DNA from: JAWMQL01 sp033283165
GTDB lineage: Bacteria > Pseudomonadota > Gammaproteobacteria > Pseudomonadales > Halieaceae
Direction: 5' to 3'
NCBI GenBank assembly: GCA_033283165.1
Contig: JAWMQL010000001.1
Span: 248,001 to 312,000, forward strand
Length of the DNA stretch: 64,000 nt
The notes under the pieces: model-generated
What the model was told of the DNA's origin: nothing
Databases searched by the model: none
The model's input: the letters and a program-made list of their open reading frames with translations, nothing else
Position numbers and translations under genes: made by a program
Part shown: piece by piece, positions 17,477 through 26,281 of the stretch
How positions within the stretch are numbered: the first letter of the stretch is position 1
How the letters are laid out: the number at the start of each line of letters is the position of its first letter

Positions 17477-17606
17477 AAATATAACACGTTAAGCAAAATA
17501 AAGTCAATACGGGTGTGATGAAGGGGAAAGCAGGGCAATTATGTCGAATTTCTGCCGATGCTCGCGAAGATATCGCCATAATAAATTTACATGTTAAGTT
17601 ATATTT
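17477..17606. promoter_or_regulatory. Two candidate HpaR-type operators in divergent hpaE/hpaG promoter region
   Basis: The 198-base AT-rich gap contains two similar elements in opposite orientation. Near hpaE, AAATATAAC (17477-17485) overlaps the inverted repeat TAACACGTTA (17482-17491). Near hpaG, TTACATGTTA (17587-17596) is next to GTTATATTT (17598-17606), the exact reverse complement of AAATATAAC. Each lies upstream of one of the two divergent operons, as expected for paired MarR-family operators such as HpaR sites. Binding is inferred. Confidence 0.5.
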
Positions 17607-17652
17607 GGTATTGTGGGCGCTGTGAAACTACTGGATCAGGGCAGGTAATGCG

Positions 17653-18519
17653 ATGCGATTTGTATCTTATGAAAAAGACGGTTCCGGCGAGCGCGCCTGG
17701 GGTGCGGTGGTAGCGGGTGATTCCGGCGACCGGCTCATCGATCTGTCTGACCTGGCGCCGGGGCTGAGAGAGGCCATCGAAAACGGTGTACTGGAACGTG
17801 TTGACACAGAAGGCAGGTCAGCGGTACCCCTGGACGGTGTCCGGTTGCTGCCGCCGATCACCAACCCGGAAAAAATTCTCTGTATCGGTGTCAATTACGC
17901 CAACCGCAACGCCGAATACAAGGACGGTAGCGAAGCGCCCACCCGGCCCAGCGTCTTCATCCGCTTCCCCGATTCCTTTACCGGCCACGACCAGCCGCTG
18001 ATACGACCACCTGAATCGGACCAGCTGGATTACGAGGGTGAGATCGTGGTGGTGATCGGCAAGGGTGGCCGGCGTATAAAACGCGAGGATGCCTTCAGTC
18101 ACATTGCCGGCCTGACAATCATGAATGAGGGGACGCTTCGCGACTGGGTGCGGCATGCCAAGTTCAACGTGACCCAGGGCAAGAACTTTGTGCACTCGGG
18201 GGCTATCGGCCCCTGGCTGGTGAGCGCTGACGAGTTCACCCCGGAGCTTCTCGAAGACATGAGGGTCACGACCCGGGTCAACGGTGAAGTACGCCAGAAC
18301 GATACCACCGCCAGCATGATGTTCCCTATTTGCTTCATCATCGAGTACCTGTCTACTTTTTGCGAGCTCAAGCCCGGTGATGTCATCGCCACCGGTACCC
18401 CCAATGGCGCCGGCGCGCGCTTTGATCCGCCTGTCTTCCTCAAGCCGGGTGATGTGGTGGAAGTGGAAGTGGAAGGTGTGGGTGTCCTGGTGAACGGCGT
18501 CGAGGACGAAATCCTGTAA
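17653..18519 (+). CDS. hpaG: Fumarylacetoacetate hydrolase-family protein, HpaG-like decarboxylase/isomerase
   Basis: Expected role: decarboxylation of 5-oxopent-3-ene-1,2,5-tricarboxylate and/or isomerisation of the product. The 288-residue protein has one FAH domain, with NPEKILCIGVNYANRNAEY, the metal-ligand segment DYEGEIVVVIGKGGRRI, GLTIMNEGTLRDWV, and the closing TGTPNGAGARFDPPVFLKPGD. E. coli HpaG is a fused two-domain protein of about 430 residues; here only one domain is present and no second copy is seen in the window, so one protein may do both jobs or the isomerase lies elsewhere. First gene of the rightward operon hpaG-hpaR-thioesterase. Confidence 0.85.
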   Translation: MRFVSYEKDGSGERAWGAVVAGDSGDRLIDLSDLAPGLREAIENGVLERVDTEGRSAVPLDGVRLLPPITNPEKILCIGVNYANRNAEYKDGSEAPTRPSVFIRFPDSFTGHDQPLIRPPESDQLDYEGEIVVVIGKGGRRIKREDAFSHIAGLTIMNEGTLRDWVRHAKFNVTQGKNFVHSGAIGPWLVSADEFTPELLEDMRVTTRVNGEVRQNDTTASMMFPICFIIEYLSTFCELKPGDVIATGTPNGAGARFDPPVFLKPGDVVEVEVEGVGVLVNGVEDEIL

Positions 18520-18534
18520 GCGGGAAACCATGCC

Positions 18535-19050
18535 ATGAGAGAGTTTCGTCGTTCCCTGCCCATGTCGCTGTTGAAGGCGCGCGAAGCGGTGATGAAGAAT
18601 TTCATTCCCCACCTGCGTGAACAGGATCTGTCGCCCCAGCAGTGGCGCGTTCTGCGTGCCCTGTTCGAGGCTGTTGAGTCCGGTGAAGGGGAGATCGAAA
18701 TGAAAGTCCTGGCGGAGCGCTGTTACCTGCTGCTTCCCAGCCTGTCACGCATCGTGCAGAACCTGGAGAAGCGCAAGCTCATTAGCCGCCGCACCTCGCA
18801 GAGCGACCAGCGCTGCTCCATGATCAGCCTGACCGCCAGTGGGGTGGACCTGGTGAATCTCATGTCGCCCCAGTCCGAGGCACGCTACGAGCACATCACC
18901 AGGGTTTTCGGCTATGGCAAGCTGGAACTGCTCTATGAATTGCTGGATGAATTGACCAACAAGCTGGCCGAGGCCGATCAAAAGGAACCGCAAGAGACGG
19001 CCCGCATCGAGACGCCAGCGGCGGCGGGGAACGCCGGGAAAGCGAAGTGA
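18535..19050 (+). CDS. hpaR: MarR-family repressor HpaR
   Basis: A winged-helix regulator of 171 residues starting MREFRRSLPMSLLKAREAVM, a start typical of HpaR/HpcR. The helix-turn-helix and wing read MKVLAERCYLLLPSLSRIVQNLE then LISRRTSQSDQRCSMISLT, with the conserved DQR wing. HpaR represses the meta-cleavage operon in E. coli and is relieved by 4-hydroxyphenylacetate and relatives. It begins 15 bases after hpaG. The C-terminal 25 residues are charged and then Ala/Gly-rich, probably disordered. Target sites are suggested at 17477-17606. Confidence 0.92.
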   Translation: MREFRRSLPMSLLKAREAVMKNFIPHLREQDLSPQQWRVLRALFEAVESGEGEIEMKVLAERCYLLLPSLSRIVQNLEKRKLISRRTSQSDQRCSMISLTASGVDLVNLMSPQSEARYEHITRVFGYGKLELLYELLDELTNKLAEADQKEPQETARIETPAAAGNAGKAK

Positions 19051-19072
19051 GCGCGACCAGGAGGGGACGTAC

Positions 19073-19504
19073 ATGGCAGCTCCATTAAAGGGTTATCCGC
19101 TGGTGCTGCAGCAGCCGGTGATCTGGGGGGATATGGACGCGTTCGGGCACGTGAACAACACGGTCTACCTCCGCTATTTTGAAGATGCGAGAATGGCCTA
19201 TTTCGATAAGACCGGCGTGAGTGCGTACATGCACGAGCGCCAGATCGGACCGATCCTGGCCGCCGTCAACTGCGACTTCCGCAAGCCACTTACCTACCCG
19301 GACAGTATTTTCATCGGAGCACGGGCCACCATTGCCGGGCCGAAGAAAATCAATGTGGAGTACGCTGTCTACAGTGAGCAATTTGGAGCGATCGCTGCAG
19401 AGGGTAGCTCACTGGTCATTTTCTACGACTATGAACGGGACTGCAGCTGCGAGATACCCGAATCCATAGCGGCTGAGATTGCGGCCTTCGGGACGGGATC
19501 CTAG
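19073..19504 (+). CDS. 4-hydroxybenzoyl-CoA thioesterase/YbgC-family hotdog thioesterase
   Basis: A 143-residue hotdog-fold thioesterase. The signature VIWGDMDAFGHVNNTVYLRYFEDAR carries the conserved Asp and HVNN of the 4HBT/YbgC family, followed by DFRKPLTYPDSIFIGARAT. It starts 22 bases after hpaR with GGAGGGG upstream, so it is co-transcribed with the hpa genes. The canonical homoprotocatechuate route uses free acids, so this may salvage phenylacetyl-CoA-type esters that block the pathway; that is inference. Confidence 0.88.
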   Translation: MAAPLKGYPLVLQQPVIWGDMDAFGHVNNTVYLRYFEDARMAYFDKTGVSAYMHERQIGPILAAVNCDFRKPLTYPDSIFIGARATIAGPKKINVEYAVYSEQFGAIAAEGSSLVIFYDYERDCSCEIPESIAAEIAAFGTGS

Positions 19505-19508
19505 CGAG

Positions 19509-20033
19509 TCAGTGCGGCTCACCCCGCAACTCGCGTGAGTGGTAGCCCGGGTAACATTCGCTGGGCTGGCTGATCATGCCGTGGGGGAACTGGTGGAACA
19601 GGCGCTGGAACTCGGCCTGGTCGATCTCAATCAACTCGCGGTGGTCGCCGGCCTCGAAATACAGCCTGGGCTGGCGCTCCAGGTCGTCGTCCCAGATCAG
19701 GTCGATCTGGTAGGCCTGTCCGAACCCGGGCACCGCGCCCGGTTCACAATCGGGAAAGACCTCTCCCAGTTCTGCCTCCCGGGCCAACACCGGATCCACT
19801 GCCGCGTCGTCGCGCACCCATCCCAGCTCCAGGCGGTTGCAGGCCGGGGTGAGGGCAATCAGGTAGCGGCCGCTTCTGCGATCGCGCAGCAACACCGATT
19901 TTACCACCTTCGCAAGCGCCAGGTGGGCGGCATGAGCCGAGTCGGCTGATGACTCGGTGGGCCGATGCTGTACCGTGCGGTAATCGACCTCGCTGAGGTG
20001 AAGATAGTTGTTCAGACGATTGGCAACGCTCAC
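19509..20033 (-). CDS. YbaK/prolyl-tRNA-deacylase domain protein
   Basis: A 174-residue protein of the YbaK/ProX/INS superfamily, which hydrolyses mischarged aminoacyl-tRNA in trans. Family features are the central LALAKVVKSVLLRDRRSGR with the catalytic-type Lys, YLIALTPACNRLELG and the Gly-rich GAVPGFGQAY. I placed the start at GTG 20033 because AGGAGG lies seven bases upstream; the ATG-started longer frame would put that ribosome site inside the gene. The C-terminus (SECYPGYHSRELRGEPH) extends past the domain. It is convergent with the thioesterase (4-base gap) and divergent from the luciferase-like gene at 20220. The tRNA specificity is unknown. Confidence 0.82.
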   Translation of the reverse strand: MSVANRLNNYLHLSEVDYRTVQHRPTESSADSAHAAHLALAKVVKSVLLRDRRSGRYLIALTPACNRLELGWVRDDAAVDPVLAREAELGEVFPDCEPGAVPGFGQAYQIDLIWDDDLERQPRLYFEAGDHRELIEIDQAEFQRLFHQFPHGMISQPSECYPGYHSRELRGEPH

Positions 20034-20219
20034 GGATTGCACCTCCTGTTCGGGGTGATAATTCCAGTATGGCATACGCGAGGAGGTTAGCTGTCCGGGA
20101 TCTATATCGATGCGCTCTAGCGGCGCTGCCTGTTAAGACATTGCAGTTGTAAAAACCGGTGCCGGCTCTGCTAGACTGTGGCGCCTGAACAACCGGGATG
20201 GGCTCATTTTTCTTTACTC

Positions 20220-21203
20220 GTGAAACTTTCAGTACTGGACCAGTCGCTGGCACGCTCCGTGGAAGAGGTGCCCACCGCCCTGCAGGAAACCCTCGCCATG
20301 GCCCGCTGGTGCGAACAACTGGGCTTCACGCGATTCTGGGTCTCCGAGCACCACGCTTTCCCCTCGGTGGCCGGCAGTGCCCCGGAAGTGTTGCTGGCCG
20401 CGCTCGGGGCAGCCACCAGTACCATCCGGCTGGGTTCCGGTGGCATCATGCTGCCACACTACAGCCCCTACAAGATCGCTGAGGTGTTCGCGCTGCTGGC
20501 CAACCTGTACCCGGGTCGTATCGACCTGGGAATAGGGCGGGCCCCGGGGGCAGACATGACCACTGCGGTGGCCCTGGCCACCGATGGCCGGCCGAAGTTC
20601 GAGCGCTTCCCGCAGTTGGTGGAAGAGCTATCCCGCTACCTGTGGGACGCTGATGCAAAGCCGCTGGTCAGCCCGAAGCCGCCGCCGGACCTGCCTCTGT
20701 GGATGCTGGGTTCCAGTCCCGACAGCGCGGTGCTGGCCGCGCAGCGCGGGCTGCCCTATGCCCTGGGAGCATTCATCAACCCGCAGGCGGATGTGCGCCT
20801 GATCGACTATTACAAGCGGCAGTTCCGGCCCAGCGCGCTGCAGCAGGCTCCCTACGCCATACTGGCCATCAGCGTGTTCTGCGCCGATACCGAGGAGCAG
20901 GCCCAGGCCCTGCAACTGACCTACGACCTGAACCTGTTCCGCTTCCTCACGGGTCGCTCAGAGGGGCGCTCGTTGACCCCGCAGGAGGCCCTCTCCTGGA
21001 CCCTGGGTGCCCAGGAGCTCGCCTTTATAGCCGGCCGCCGGCAGAACCGGGCGGCCGGTACGCCGGCACAGGTGCGTGACCAGGTGGAGCGCCTGGCGGC
21101 GGAGCACCAGGCGGACGAGATCATGGCGGTCACCAATATGTACTATTTCGAGGACCGCAAGCGATCTTTCGAGTTGCTGCGGGAGGTGTTCCCCGACGAC
21201 TGA
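20220..21203 (+). CDS. Luciferase-like (LLM class) flavin-dependent monooxygenase
   Basis: A TIM-barrel flavin oxidoreductase of about 327 residues. Strong family features are KLSVLDQS at the first strand, FWVSEHHAFPSVAGSAPEVLL, IRLGSGGIMLPHYSPYKIAE and YPGRIDLGIGRAPG, all typical of the bacterial MsnO8-type subgroup. The start is uncertain: GTG 20220 gives the usual family beginning (VKLSVLDQS), but has no strong ribosome site, and a GTG at 20178 is in frame. Uses reduced FMN from a separate reductase. It is isolated between a YbaK gene and the convergent OYE gene, so substrate is unknown. Confidence 0.85.
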   Translation: MKLSVLDQSLARSVEEVPTALQETLAMARWCEQLGFTRFWVSEHHAFPSVAGSAPEVLLAALGAATSTIRLGSGGIMLPHYSPYKIAEVFALLANLYPGRIDLGIGRAPGADMTTAVALATDGRPKFERFPQLVEELSRYLWDADAKPLVSPKPPPDLPLWMLGSSPDSAVLAAQRGLPYALGAFINPQADVRLIDYYKRQFRPSALQQAPYAILAISVFCADTEEQAQALQLTYDLNLFRFLTGRSEGRSLTPQEALSWTLGAQELAFIAGRRQNRAAGTPAQVRDQVERLAAEHQADEIMAVTNMYYFEDRKRSFELLREVFPDD

Positions 21204-21230
21204 AGGCGCGCTGCGATACGCGGGAAGGTG

Positions 21231-23351
21231 TTATAGCGCCACCGCCAGTTCCGCCGCCGCGTGCATCGCCCCCTCGATATAGGAGACCCCGGTACAGTCG
21301 CCGATGGCGTGGGTGGTGAAGCCGGCGGCTTCCAGTTCCCGCGCCAGGCTGGTGTCGCCGGTGGCGCCCTGGGCCACGATCACGTGGTCGGTGGCGAAAC
21401 TGCGGCGCTGGCCGCGGTAGTTGGTGTAGCTGATGGCCCGCTCGTCGATGCTGATGTCCTGCGCGTTCCTGATGGTGGTCACACCCAGGTGCACCAGTTC
21501 CTCCAACAGCCGCATCCGGCGGACCAGGTACAGGCCCTTGCCGGCCTGTGGCGCACTGTCGATCACCGTGACCTCGCGGCCGCGCTCGGCCAGGTACTCG
21601 GCCAGTTCCAGCCCGACCAGCTCGGCACCCACAATGGTGATCTTTTTTCCCAGTGGCAGCCACAGGCGCGACACCTGGCGCACCAGGCCGGTGTGGGCAG
21701 TAATACCGGTTGTCGCTCCCACCCGGGTCATCAGGCGGGTGAAAGAGGAGGTCTTGCGCCGCAGTTCGGGGTTGTCCTCGGACAGGACCAGGGCGCGCAT
21801 CTCGGCGCCGCTGAACACGAAGTCCCGGTGCCCTCCCGGAATCTCCGGCATGTCCCGTCGGGCGCCAGTGGCCACGATTACCTCGTCCACCCCGAGTCCG
21901 CGCAGGAATTCGGGGGTGGCGCGGGTATTGAGGTGCACCTCTACGGATGATTGCTGCACCTGTGTCACCAGCCACTTCAACAGCCGCTCGTTGGGCGGGT
22001 AGGCGAGGCTGGCGAATTGCAGTGTGCCGCCCAGCCGTGGTCCGGCCTCTACCAGGCTGACCCGGAAGCCGCGTTGTACCAGGCGACGTGACACTTCCAT
22101 GCCGCCGGGTCCGCCGCCCACCACCGCGATGTGGCGCGGCCTGTCACTGGCGATCAGTGCGAGTTCCTTCTCGTGCGCGGTTTCGGGGTTGACCGCGCAT
22201 TTCACGGGCTTCAGTACGTATATCTGGCTGACGCAGCAGTAGCAGTACACGCAGGGCCTTATCTGTTCCGGGGTGTCGGCCAGCACCTTGCTGGGCAGGT
22301 CGGGGTCGGCCAGCATCTTGCGACCCATGCCGAGGAAGTCGAAATGCCCCTGCCTGATGTGCCGCTCCGCCCCCGCCGGTTCGATCCGGCCGGAGGTGAT
22401 GACCGGTATCCTCAGGACCGCCTTGATCGCGGCGGCGTTGCGCACCAGTTGCTCCGGTGGATGGGGGATGTTGGACTCGCTGTGCAGGGCGCCGCGGTTG
22501 GCGTCGTGGTAGGCGGAGACGGTGATGGCGTCAGCGCCCGCCGCCTCGACCATGCGCGCCGTGGCGCAGGCATCGGCCAGGGTGATGCCCTCGGCCTTGC
22601 CGAATTCGATGGAGTCGAGTTTGACCCACACCGGGTAGTCGCGGCCCACCCGCTCCCGGACCGCCGCCAGGATCTCAAGCAGCAGCCGGGCGCGGTTTTC
22701 CAGGCTACCGCCATACTCGTCGTCGCGCTGGTTGAGTGCGGGGGAGAGAAACTCGGAGATGATGTAGCCGTGGCCGCCGTGAATTTCAACGCCGTCGAGA
22801 CCGGCTTTCTGCGCCCGGCCCGCGGCACTGGCAAAATGCTCCACCAGCTGGCGGATATCTTCCTGGGTCATCACGTGCAACTGCAGTGGCGGTGCGTCGG
22901 GATCGTGGAAGGCCGCCATCTCCTCTGCCAGCATCCCCTCGCCGAGGTCGCTCTGGCCTGGCGACGGATAGGAGGGCACCCAGATGGGGCGGCCTTCTTT
23001 CATGTCCTGCGCCGCCACCAGGCCGCCGTGGTGCAATTGGGTCGCCACCTTGGCACCGTGGGCGTGGATGGCATCCGCCATGGCCTTCAGGCCAGGGATG
23101 TGCGCGTCGTCCGAGATGGCTATCTGGCGTGGCTGGTTGCCCCCGTAGGGCCAGGACACCCCGGCCACTCCCAGCACAATCAGGCCCACCCCGCCGCGGG
23201 CCTGTCGTTCGTGGAAGGCGATAATGCGTTCACCGCAGCTGCCGTCGGCCTCGGCCAGGTTGACCCCCATGGCGGTCACCACCATGCGGTTTTTCAATTC
23301 CAGTGAACCGATGCGACCGGGACTGGCCAGCCGTGGAAACTTGCTGCTCAT
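21231..23351 (-). CDS. OYE/2,4-dienoyl-CoA reductase-like iron-sulfur flavoprotein
   Basis: A 706-residue multidomain oxidoreductase. Residues 1-370 form an FMN barrel of the old yellow enzyme class (RMVVTAMGVNL, DGVEIHGGHGYIISEF, RDDEYGGSLENR). A 4Fe-4S site follows, with Cys spacing C-x2-C-x2-C-x11-C (CVYCYCC then KCAVNP); this is closer to trimethylamine dehydrogenase than to the C-x2-C-x3-C of E. coli dienoyl-CoA reductase. Residues about 400-706 bind FAD and NAD(P) (AVVGGGPGGMEVS, ITIVGAELVGLELAEYLAERG). Role in reducing unsaturated CoA esters, steroids or enones is inferred. Convergent with the luciferase-like gene. Confidence 0.9.
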   Translation of the reverse strand: MSSKFPRLASPGRIGSLELKNRMVVTAMGVNLAEADGSCGERIIAFHERQARGGVGLIVLGVAGVSWPYGGNQPRQIAISDDAHIPGLKAMADAIHAHGAKVATQLHHGGLVAAQDMKEGRPIWVPSYPSPGQSDLGEGMLAEEMAAFHDPDAPPLQLHVMTQEDIRQLVEHFASAAGRAQKAGLDGVEIHGGHGYIISEFLSPALNQRDDEYGGSLENRARLLLEILAAVRERVGRDYPVWVKLDSIEFGKAEGITLADACATARMVEAAGADAITVSAYHDANRGALHSESNIPHPPEQLVRNAAAIKAVLRIPVITSGRIEPAGAERHIRQGHFDFLGMGRKMLADPDLPSKVLADTPEQIRPCVYCYCCVSQIYVLKPVKCAVNPETAHEKELALIASDRPRHIAVVGGGPGGMEVSRRLVQRGFRVSLVEAGPRLGGTLQFASLAYPPNERLLKWLVTQVQQSSVEVHLNTRATPEFLRGLGVDEVIVATGARRDMPEIPGGHRDFVFSGAEMRALVLSEDNPELRRKTSSFTRLMTRVGATTGITAHTGLVRQVSRLWLPLGKKITIVGAELVGLELAEYLAERGREVTVIDSAPQAGKGLYLVRRMRLLEELVHLGVTTIRNAQDISIDERAISYTNYRGQRRSFATDHVIVAQGATGDTSLARELEAAGFTTHAIGDCTGVSYIEGAMHAAAELAVAL

Positions 23352-23574
23352 ATCTGTGCTCCTCCGTTCACACCATCATAGCCGCACACCGGCAGACGCG
23401 TATGGCGAAAGCTGTCGTATTGATTGGCAAATCACGCCAGGCCCGCCAGTTGCATCGGCCCAGTCGCCGTCCGTGCCTGGCGCCTTTTGTCTATGAATCC
23501 GGACTCTGGTGGTTAACGGTTTTGCGCCGGCTGGACCATACTGTCGCCATGGTCCAGCTTAACGGGAAATGGCA

Positions 23575-24585
23575 ATGAGAGTCATGGTGACCGGTGGCAC
23601 AGGCTTCGTCGGCTACCACACGGTACAGGCCCTGCTGGCGGCGGGGCACGAGGTCAGTCTGCTGGTGCGCAGCGTCGACAAATTGTACCGGCTGTACGGC
23701 GAGGAGCAGGTGGATTTTTATACCCGGGGCGATATCTGCGATGCGGACCGGGTCGCCAGGGCGATGGAGGGCTGCGACGCGGTCGTGCACGCCGCGGCCA
23801 TGGTGTCCACCGGTGCGAGCGACGCGGAACAGGTATACCGGGGTAACGTGGAGGGCGCGCGTACCGTTATGGACACCGCCCTGGATGCCGGGGTGAGTTC
23901 GATTATCCACGTGTCCAGCGTCACCGCACTGTTTGATCCCCGCGCCAGTGTCTTGAACGAGCACTCACCTCCGGGCGCCGCCCGCAATGCCTACGGCCGT
24001 TCCAAGGTGGCCTGCGAGCGTTATGTGCGCGGCCTGCAGGACGACGGCGCCCCCATCCACATCAGCTATCCCGCCACGGTGATCGGGCCGGACGACCCGG
24101 GGCTCACCGAGGCCCATGTGGGTCTGCAGGGCTATCTCAGTGTCTTTGTGCCCCTGATGCCGACTGGAAACCAGTACGTAGACGTGCGGGATGTGGCGGA
24201 AGTGCACCTGCGCCTGCTGGAGCAGCAGCCGCCGGCGGGCCGCTACCTGGTCGGCGGTCATTACCTGTCCTGGCCGGACCTGGCTGTGTTGCTCGAACAG
24301 TTGACCGGGCGCCGGTTGCTCAAATTACCGGTCACCGGCGGCTTTATGCGCCTGCTGGGCCGGGCTACCGACCAGTTGAGAAAGCATGTGACCGTGGATG
24401 CCCCTCTGTCGGAGGAGGCCATGGAATACGCCACCCGCTGGGTGCCCATGGATAACAGCCTGGTGGAGAATACCCTCGACTTCGAATTCCGCGAGGTCGA
24501 AGACACCTTTACCGACGCAATCCGGTGGCTGCACAGCGCCGGCTATATCAGCGAAAAACAGGCCGGCCTGGCAATCGCCGGCTAA
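23575..24585 (+). CDS. Extended SDR, NAD-dependent epimerase/dehydratase-like
   Basis: A 336-residue extended SDR. The N-terminal Rossmann motif is TGGTGFVG, the next acidic/aromatic region GDICDADRVARAM, and the catalytic Ser and YxxxK are VSSVTALFD and YGRSKVACERYV. The closing part (TFTDAIRWLHSAGYISEK) resembles 3-beta-hydroxysteroid dehydrogenase/dihydroflavonol reductase-like members. I prefer ATG 23575 over ATG 23569, which lies almost on the GGGAA ribosome site. It is divergent from the OYE gene and 46 bases upstream of the next SDR. Substrate unknown; alcohol or steroid oxidoreduction is possible. Confidence 0.85.
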   Translation: MRVMVTGGTGFVGYHTVQALLAAGHEVSLLVRSVDKLYRLYGEEQVDFYTRGDICDADRVARAMEGCDAVVHAAAMVSTGASDAEQVYRGNVEGARTVMDTALDAGVSSIIHVSSVTALFDPRASVLNEHSPPGAARNAYGRSKVACERYVRGLQDDGAPIHISYPATVIGPDDPGLTEAHVGLQGYLSVFVPLMPTGNQYVDVRDVAEVHLRLLEQQPPAGRYLVGGHYLSWPDLAVLLEQLTGRRLLKLPVTGGFMRLLGRATDQLRKHVTVDAPLSEEAMEYATRWVPMDNSLVENTLDFEFREVEDTFTDAIRWLHSAGYISEKQAGLAIAG

Positions 24586-24631
24586 GGTCGACCACAGGAA
24601 CCATCATCATTAACCACAGCGAGAGGCAAAC

Positions 24632-25396
24632 ATGGGCATTTACGTGGTAACGGGGGCGGCCAGCGGCATCGGCCAGGCAGTCAGCGGTGCATTGCGAGCG
24701 GAGGGCCACGAGGTGATCTCGATGGACCTGCGGGACGCCGATATCAACGCCGACCTGGCGGATAGCGACGCCTGTGCCGCGGCGGCGGTCCAGGTACTGG
24801 AGCGGGCCCCGGATGGCCTGGATGGCCTGGTGCCCTGCGCGGGGGTCGGTCCGGAGGTGCCCGACCGAGGGCTGATCCCCCGGGTGAATTTTTTCGCCGT
24901 GGTGGACCTGGTGAACCGGCTGCAGCCAGCGCTGGAAAGGCGGCGCGGCGCGGTTGTGCTGATCAGTTCCAACTCGGCGCAAATGACCGAATACGACGAA
25001 ACCTACATGCAGAGCCTGATCGCCGGGGACCGGGAACTGGCGTTGCAGCGGGTGCAGGAACTGGAAGGTCAGGGTGCCTACGGTGGTAGCAAACAGGCGA
25101 TCGTCCGCTGGATGCGGCGCAACACGCCGGCACTGGCCGCGGTCGGTGTGCGTATCAATGCCGTGGCTCCAGGCTACACCGAGACCGGCATGACCGCTGC
25201 CGGCCGCGACCACCCGGAGTACGGGCCGGCCATCCGGGAGTTCCTCGCCTCGGTGCCGCTGGGTCGTGCCGGGCTGCCGGAGGACCAGGCCAATGCGGTG
25301 CTGTTCCTGTTGAGCGAGCGCGCCAGCTTCATTACCGGTTCAGTGCTGTTCGTCGACGGCGGTCACGACGCGGTGTTCCGCCCCGATCGGTTCTGA
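24632..25396 (+). CDS. SDR, 3-alpha-hydroxysteroid dehydrogenase-like
   Basis: A classical SDR of 254 residues with the cofactor motif TGAASGIG at residue 7, an acidic Asp after the second strand (SMDLRDADINADL) that suits NAD, and a catalytic Ser in ISSNSAQM with YGGSK. The long segment between the catalytic Ser and Tyr (residues about 112-152) is typical of the Comamonas 3-alpha-HSD/carbonyl reductase and coniferyl-alcohol dehydrogenase group, which lack a normal dimer contact. GCGAGAGGCAAAC precedes the ATG. Follows an extended SDR on the same strand, convergent with a third SDR. Confidence 0.87.
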   Translation: MGIYVVTGAASGIGQAVSGALRAEGHEVISMDLRDADINADLADSDACAAAAVQVLERAPDGLDGLVPCAGVGPEVPDRGLIPRVNFFAVVDLVNRLQPALERRRGAVVLISSNSAQMTEYDETYMQSLIAGDRELALQRVQELEGQGAYGGSKQAIVRWMRRNTPALAAVGVRINAVAPGYTETGMTAAGRDHPEYGPAIREFLASVPLGRAGLPEDQANAVLFLLSERASFITGSVLFVDGGHDAVFRPDRF

Positions 25397-25408
25397 TCCC
25401 GGCCGGCA

Positions 25409-26266
25409 CTAGTTGGCAGTATCCCGGCAGACAGCGTCGGTGGTGAACGCATCGCCGATCACCGTCCGACCGTCCAGGCTGCGCAGGGGGCGGTTGTTCT
25501 CAAACAGGATGTCGCGGCTGTAGACCACGCGGCCGACGTGGCTGCCCGTGCACAGCAGCAGGGCGGCCTCGGCCATCATCTCCACCGGCTCCACCATGTC
25601 CGGGCGCCGCTCGGCGATCGCCAGGACCTCGTCCGACAGGGTGGTCAGCACAATGTTGGATGGCGCCATGGCATTGACATAAACCTGCTCGGCGGCGAGT
25701 TCGTGAGCCAGGGCCTCGGTGTAGCGATTCAACGCCGCCTTGGAGGCTCCGTAGGCGCCGATCACGTGCGCCGCAATCTTCGAGTCGGGGTAGGGCGGTT
25801 CGCCCTGCTCGGCGGTACGGCTGGAGATGTTCAGGCACCAGCCCTCGCCCCGGTCCCGCATGCCGGGAAGGGCCTGCTGCAGCAGCTCCACCGGGACATT
25901 GACGTTGAGGTCGAACATGGCCTCCAACTGATGCCGTGTAGCCCGGCTCGGTAACACGAAATCACCGCGGGCGGCGTTGTTGACCAGAATATCAATGACG
26001 CCAAAATGGGCCGCGGCGCGCTCGATCAGGCCTTCGCGGGCGGCCCGGTCGGACAGGTCACAGACCAGCGCAGCGCTGCGGCCGCCGGCGTGTTCGATCA
26101 ATTCAACGGTCTCGTCCAGGCCGCCACCCAACTGGCCGTGTGCGCCACTGCGCGAGGCGTTGACCACCACACTGGCTCCCTCGGCCGCGAACCGTCGGGC
26201 GATGGCCCGGCCTATCCCGCGGCTGGCCCCGGTGACCAGCGCAACCTTACCCGTCAGTTCCGCCAT
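25409..26266 (-). CDS. Short-chain dehydrogenase/reductase
   Basis: A 285-residue SDR: cofactor motif TGASRGIG, LVNNAARGDF, catalytic Ser in LNISSRTAEQG and YGASK. A 20-residue insertion rich in Pro, Asp and Ile (GEPPYPDSKIAAHVIG) lies between Ser and Tyr. The C-terminus is longer than normal and polar, ending FTTDAVCRDTAN, instead of the usual VDGG ending. I chose ATG 26266 (MAELTGKVALV), with GGGGAGG eight bases upstream. It begins 15 bases after the sulfotransferase stop on the same strand, so the two are probably co-transcribed. Substrate unknown. Confidence 0.87.
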   Translation of the reverse strand: MAELTGKVALVTGASRGIGRAIARRFAAEGASVVVNASRSGAHGQLGGGLDETVELIEHAGGRSAALVCDLSDRAAREGLIERAAAHFGVIDILVNNAARGDFVLPSRATRHQLEAMFDLNVNVPVELLQQALPGMRDRGEGWCLNISSRTAEQGEPPYPDSKIAAHVIGAYGASKAALNRYTEALAHELAAEQVYVNAMAPSNIVLTTLSDEVLAIAERRPDMVEPVEMMAEAALLLCTGSHVGRVVYSRDILFENNRPLRSLDGRTVIGDAFTTDAVCRDTAN

Positions 26267-26281
26267 GCGCATTCCTCCCCT

